Assembly: GCA_035687895.1 (NCBI GenBank)
Contig: DASRUE010000014.1
Coordinates: forward strand, 1-8,311
DNA from: JAERML01 sp035687895
GTDB taxonomy: Bacteria > Bacteroidota > Ignavibacteria > UBA10030 > UBA6906
Length of the DNA stretch: 8,311 nt
Direction of reading: 5' to 3'
In this document: positions 6,230-8,311 of the stretch, piece by piece
Numbering within the stretch: position 1 is the stretch's first letter
Layout: each line of letters begins with the position of its first letter
The notes under the pieces: generated by a model
What the model saw: only the letters and a program-made list of their open reading frames with translations
Told to the model about the DNA's origin: nothing
Database searches by the model: none
Program-made: the position numbers and the translations under genes

Positions 6230-7663
6230 TCAATAGTCCTTTGTGTATAAAGGAAGCAGCACACAGAATGTTGTTCCGCGTCCGGCAATGCTCTGGACGG
6301 TAATGTCGCCGCGAAAACTTTTGACGATGCCGTAACTCACCCACAACCCGAGTCCGGTCCCCTGCCCCACACCCTTCGTCGTAAAGAACGGCTCAAAGAT
6401 CTTTGCCATGTTCTCTTCATCGATTCCGTGCCCGTTGTCGGTGATGCTGATGCGCACAGTCTGGTCGTCGCGTTCGATTGTCACATCAATGGTGCCCGGC
6501 TTACCTTCCATGGCGTCCACGGCGTTCAGAAAGATGTTAATAAAGACCTGCGCGATCTGATCGGCGACAAGGGAAAGAAGTGGGATCTGCTGCTTCACGT
6601 TGATGGTAAACGTGACGTCCTTTGCTTTCTTCCCCATCTTTACGATCTCCATCGCTTCGGTCACTTCCTGGACTATGTTCGTCGGTTGGACTTGATAATT
6701 GGATGGACGCGAAAAGTCCACGAGATCGCGGATGATCTTGGTTATGCGTTGGACTTGCGATTGGACCAGGCCGAGCTTCTCGCGGGCATTTGTGTCCGTC
6801 ATGGTCCGGAGTAGCACCTGCACAATGGATGAGATGGATGCCAGGGGATTCCCCACCTCGTGTCCGATTCCTGCTGCGAGGGTACCAATGCTCTCCATCT
6901 TCTGTGAGTGCATGAGCTGTTGTTCCAGATGTTTCTGCTCAGTAATATCCCGGTGGGCGCCCAGGAAACCCACCACTATTCCTTCCGTGTCGATAATGGG
7001 GGAGATGAGAATCTGTGTGTAGAGCGACGTCCCATTCTTCCGCCGGTTCTCTACCTCGCCATTCCATACCTTCCCGGCATTGATCGTGGACCATACCTTG
7101 CCCCAGAACTCCTTGGAGTATTTTCCGCTCGAAATGATGCTGGGGTTTGCCCCGATGAGTTCCTCCCTGTTGTATCCGCTTGCCCGCTCGAAGGCTGGGT
7201 TCACGTAGATCATTCTTCCCCGTGCGTCGGTGATCTGAATCGGATTGACGGTGTAATGCACCACGTTGGAGAACCTGAGGAGATCGAGTTCCTTTTTCTT
7301 TGCCTCGGACACATCCCGCGCGATCACATAGAGGAACGACTGGTCCGGTCCGGTAATTTTCCGGATAAACAACAGAGCGTCAATCACGCTCCCATCCTCC
7401 GTCTTGAACTGCACCTCAGCCTCGGGGGCACTTTCCATGGTCCGGAGAACTGTCAGCAATGGACGGGGGGAATCATCCGAAAGAAGAGATTGGAACAGCA
7501 ACCCCGGGGGAGGCACCTCCGGCAATCCGAGCAGTTCGCGGGCCCGCCGGTTGTATGACAATACTTCACGGTCACTCGACACGACAAAACACATGTCGGG
7601 AATAATGTCAATGAAGATGTTGGCGATATGTGCCTGGATACCCATGCGGTGCGCATCCAACAT
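6230..7663 (-). CDS. Soluble PAS-PAS sensor histidine kinase (NtrB-like)
   Basis: Cytoplasmic sensor kinase of 477 residues from the ATG at 7663. Alternatives are an ATG at 7645 (471 residues, weak GGAT ribosome site) and a TTG at 7756 just after an in-frame stop at 7765-7763; none has a good ribosome site, so the start is uncertain. PAS 1 at about 10-119 (FIDIIPDMCFVV to IARDVSEAKK). PAS 2 at about 131-246 (ends AHRDITEQKHLE). Dimerisation and phosphotransfer domain with H-box GIGHEVGNPLASI and His268. ATPase domain with N-box Asn380, DNGHGI at 409-414, FEPFFTTK at 423-430 and GQGTGLGL at 433-440, so all catalytic boxes are intact. No signal peptide or membrane segment, so it should sense an internal cue such as redox state or a ligand through PAS; no haem- or flavin-binding signature is recognisable. 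It phosphorylates, most likely, the NtrC-type regulator encoded immediately after it. Confidence 0.95.
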   Translation of the reverse strand: MLDAHRMGIQAHIANIFIDIIPDMCFVVSSDREVLSYNRRARELLGLPEVPPPGLLFQSLLSDDSPRPLLTVLRTMESAPEAEVQFKTEDGSVIDALLFIRKITGPDQSFLYVIARDVSEAKKKELDLLRFSNVVHYTVNPIQITDARGRMIYVNPAFERASGYNREELIGANPSIISSGKYSKEFWGKVWSTINAGKVWNGEVENRRKNGTSLYTQILISPIIDTEGIVVGFLGAHRDITEQKHLEQQLMHSQKMESIGTLAAGIGHEVGNPLASISSIVQVLLRTMTDTNAREKLGLVQSQVQRITKIIRDLVDFSRPSNYQVQPTNIVQEVTEAMEIVKMGKKAKDVTFTINVKQQIPLLSLVADQIAQVFINIFLNAVDAMEGKPGTIDVTIERDDQTVRISITDNGHGIDEENMAKIFEPFFTTKGVGQGTGLGLWVSYGIVKSFRGDITVQSIAGRGTTFCVLLPLYTKDY

Positions 7664-7928
7664 ACCGATTTGGGGGGGGATTTTCAAGGCGGAATGCGAT
7701 GCACGAAGGGTGGTTTCAACCGCGAGGGAGCTGAGATAGATCGAGGCCCCACGCAACAGGGGTCAGGATCTGTTGGTGAGGCCTCTGCTCCTGCCCGGAA
7801 CGGGATCCGGGAGAAAACTCAGGAATTTTTTGTCAACACAAAGGGCCGCAAGTACAGACTTAAGTTTGGCATTCCTCCTTCGACCTTGGTGCTACTCACC
7901 TTTACCAATTGTTACCATTACGATCTAC

Positions 7929-8023
7929 CACAAAGGCACGCCTGCGTGCAGGAAGGCCGCCCTCCGGCCTGCCCGCCTCTGAGAAATTCTCGGAGGCAGG
8001 CGGGCGTGCCGGCACGAAGGCAC
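7929..8023. repeat. Compound palindromic element (nested inverted repeats)
   Basis: Outer arms GGCACGCC (7935-7942) and GGCGTGCC (8003-8010) enclose three hairpins in series: CCTGC-GT-GCAGG (7941-7952), AGGCCG-N5-CGGCCT (7954-7970) and an 11-bp stem GCCTCTGAGAA-A-TTCTCGGAGGC (7975-7997, one T-G pair). The right end is a perfect 12-bp palindrome, CGTGCCGGCACG (8005-8016). Direct copies of CACRAAGGCAC flank it at 7929-7939 and 8013-8023. This looks like a REP-like or MITE-like dispersed element rather than a terminator: it lacks a T-run and lies between divergent genes. Copy number elsewhere cannot be judged from one window. Confidence 0.7.
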
Positions 8024-8069
8024 AAGAGGTTGGTGGTAAAGGCTTGGAGCTTCTGAGGAATGGAACATT

Positions 8070-8138
8070 GATGACACGGATGAATCTGATTCACACCGAT
8101 GCTCGAATTTCAATCTGTGGAAATCCCCTTTTTCAGTG
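8070..8138. repeat. Degenerate ACACGGAT-type short repeat
   Basis: GACACGGATGA, ATCTGATTC, ACACCGATGC and a later CAATCTGTGGAAATCC recur as diverged units of roughly 10 bp. They resemble the ACACGGATT/AATCTGTG low-complexity repeats I recall from intergenic DNA of many environmental bacteria. No protein-coding or RNA signal is seen. Confidence 0.4.
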
Positions 8139-8167
8139 CTGTCAGTGTTCGCTTTTTGGAGTCAGTA

Positions 8168-8199
8168 TTGAGTGAATTCTCAGGAGAATTTCATATATT
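8168..8199 (+). promoter_or_regulatory. Possible promoter and operator for the right-end gene
   Basis: TTGAGT (8168-8173) and an AT-rich CATATATT (8192-8199) could serve as -35 and -10 with an 18-20 bp spacer. Between them lies a perfect palindrome, AATTCTC-AG-GAGAATT (8175-8190), the usual place for a repressor operator. The hexamers match consensus poorly. Confidence 0.28.
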
Positions 8200-8238
8200 G
8201 GATCCGTCACCGTTCTCGAACAATCAGGGGAGACATCC

Positions 8239-8311
8239 ATGCACAGGGAAACCTCGGCAGCCATTGGCCGAATAGCGGGAGGAAAAGAAGTTGCTTCAAA
8301 CGGTCGGGCCT
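8239..8311 (+). CDS. Unidentified protein, N-terminal fragment (runs off right edge)
   Basis: The ATG at 8239 is preceded by GGGGAG (8227-8232) at good ribosome-site spacing, and the frame is open for 24 codons to the window end: MHRETSAAIGRIAGGKEVAS and four more residues. It is the only plus-strand gene, divergent from the kinase operon. I do not recognise the family, and the visible part shows no signal peptide or motif. The gene is inferred only from the start signals and the open frame, so it could be spurious. Confidence 0.5.
   Translation, partial: MHRETSAAIGRIAGGKEVASNGRA

Larger units (their letters stand above)
7664..8238. other. Repeat-rich intergenic region between divergent genes
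   Basis: About 575 bp with no convincing gene: short frames here have no ribosome site or run through repeats. It should hold the promoter of the kinase operon, but I find no -24/-12 element and no clear -35/-10 pair on the minus strand (an isolated TTGACA at 7834-7829 lacks a partner). Small symmetric elements include CCCGGA-N6-TCCGGG at 7794-7811, GAGGCCTC at 7778-7785 and TGAATC-T-GATTCA at 8081-8093. A run of eight G (7672-7679) lies where a ribosome site for the kinase ATG at 7663 would be expected. Larger repeats are listed separately. Confidence 0.6.

Noticed and set aside
5584..6303. 239-codon plus-strand open frame opposite the NtrC-type gene
   Set aside because: A mirror of a strongly conserved minus-strand gene with all AAA+ and receiver motifs; no ribosome site or domain of its own.
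6908..7558. 216-codon plus-strand open frame opposite the kinase
   Set aside because: Antisense to intact PAS and H-box coding sequence; no recognisable family.
7794..7831. Hairpin CCCGGA-N6-TCCGGG followed by a T-run as a terminator
   Set aside because: The T-run starts about 14 nt after the stem, and no plus-strand gene ends before it.
7935..8016. CRISPR array or tRNA-like structure in the palindromic region
   Set aside because: There are no regularly spaced identical repeats with unique spacers, and no cloverleaf with T-loop signature; the structure is nested inverted repeats.
7925..8113. 62-codon minus-strand and 88-codon plus-strand frames over the repeats
   Set aside because: They are translations of the palindromic and ACACGGAT-type repeats, with no ribosome site or conserved domain.

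Overview
The window comes from a bacterium with an anaerobic or electron-exporting respiratory lifestyle. Base composition is near 50% GC, several genes have clear Shine-Dalgarno sequences, and the gene content is multiheme c-type cytochromes plus a sigma-54-type two-component system. The non-coding DNA near the right end carries GGCACGAAGGCAC-type and ACACGGAT-type dispersed repeats, which I associate with environmental lineages such as Ignavibacteria/Chlorobi relatives. That placement is a weak guess; nothing here fixes the phylum.

Layout. Six of the seven genes lie on the minus strand, so in transcriptional order they run from right to left. (1) 7663-6230: soluble PAS-PAS histidine kinase. 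(2) 6228-4864: NtrC-family response regulator (receiver, AAA+ with a GSFTGA loop, Fis-type HTH), starting one base after the kinase stop. (3) 4863-4634: 230-bp gap with a probable terminator, a -24/-12 (sigma-54-like) element and inverted repeats at enhancer distance. (4) 4633-4133: universal stress protein. (5) 4023-3649: stand-alone degenerate receiver. (6) 3648-3417: gap with a second -24/-12-like element and several repeats. (7) 3416-1209: 13-heme cytochrome c fused to a membrane cytochrome b. (8) 1187 to the left edge: a second, paralogous multiheme cytochrome c, truncated by the window, with 12 complete heme motifs and the start of a 13th. At the right, 7664-8238 is non-coding and rich in palindromes. 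A plus-strand gene begins at 8239 and runs off the window.

How it may work together. The kinase and NtrC-type activator would drive sigma-54 promoters. The only two -24/-12-like sites I find lie directly upstream of the UspA/receiver unit and of the cytochrome unit. Both deviate from consensus in the same way (TTGA instead of TTGC), and both have a pair of oppositely oriented GTGGGAA-type half-sites about 80-130 bp further upstream. My working model, which is inference, is a locally encoded regulon: PAS sensor to NtrC-type activator to (a) a stress/receiver pair and (b) a quinol-oxidising multiheme conduit. The b domain would take electrons from the quinone pool and pass them to the c-heme wires outside the cytoplasmic membrane, as in the CbcL-type cytochromes of Geobacter.
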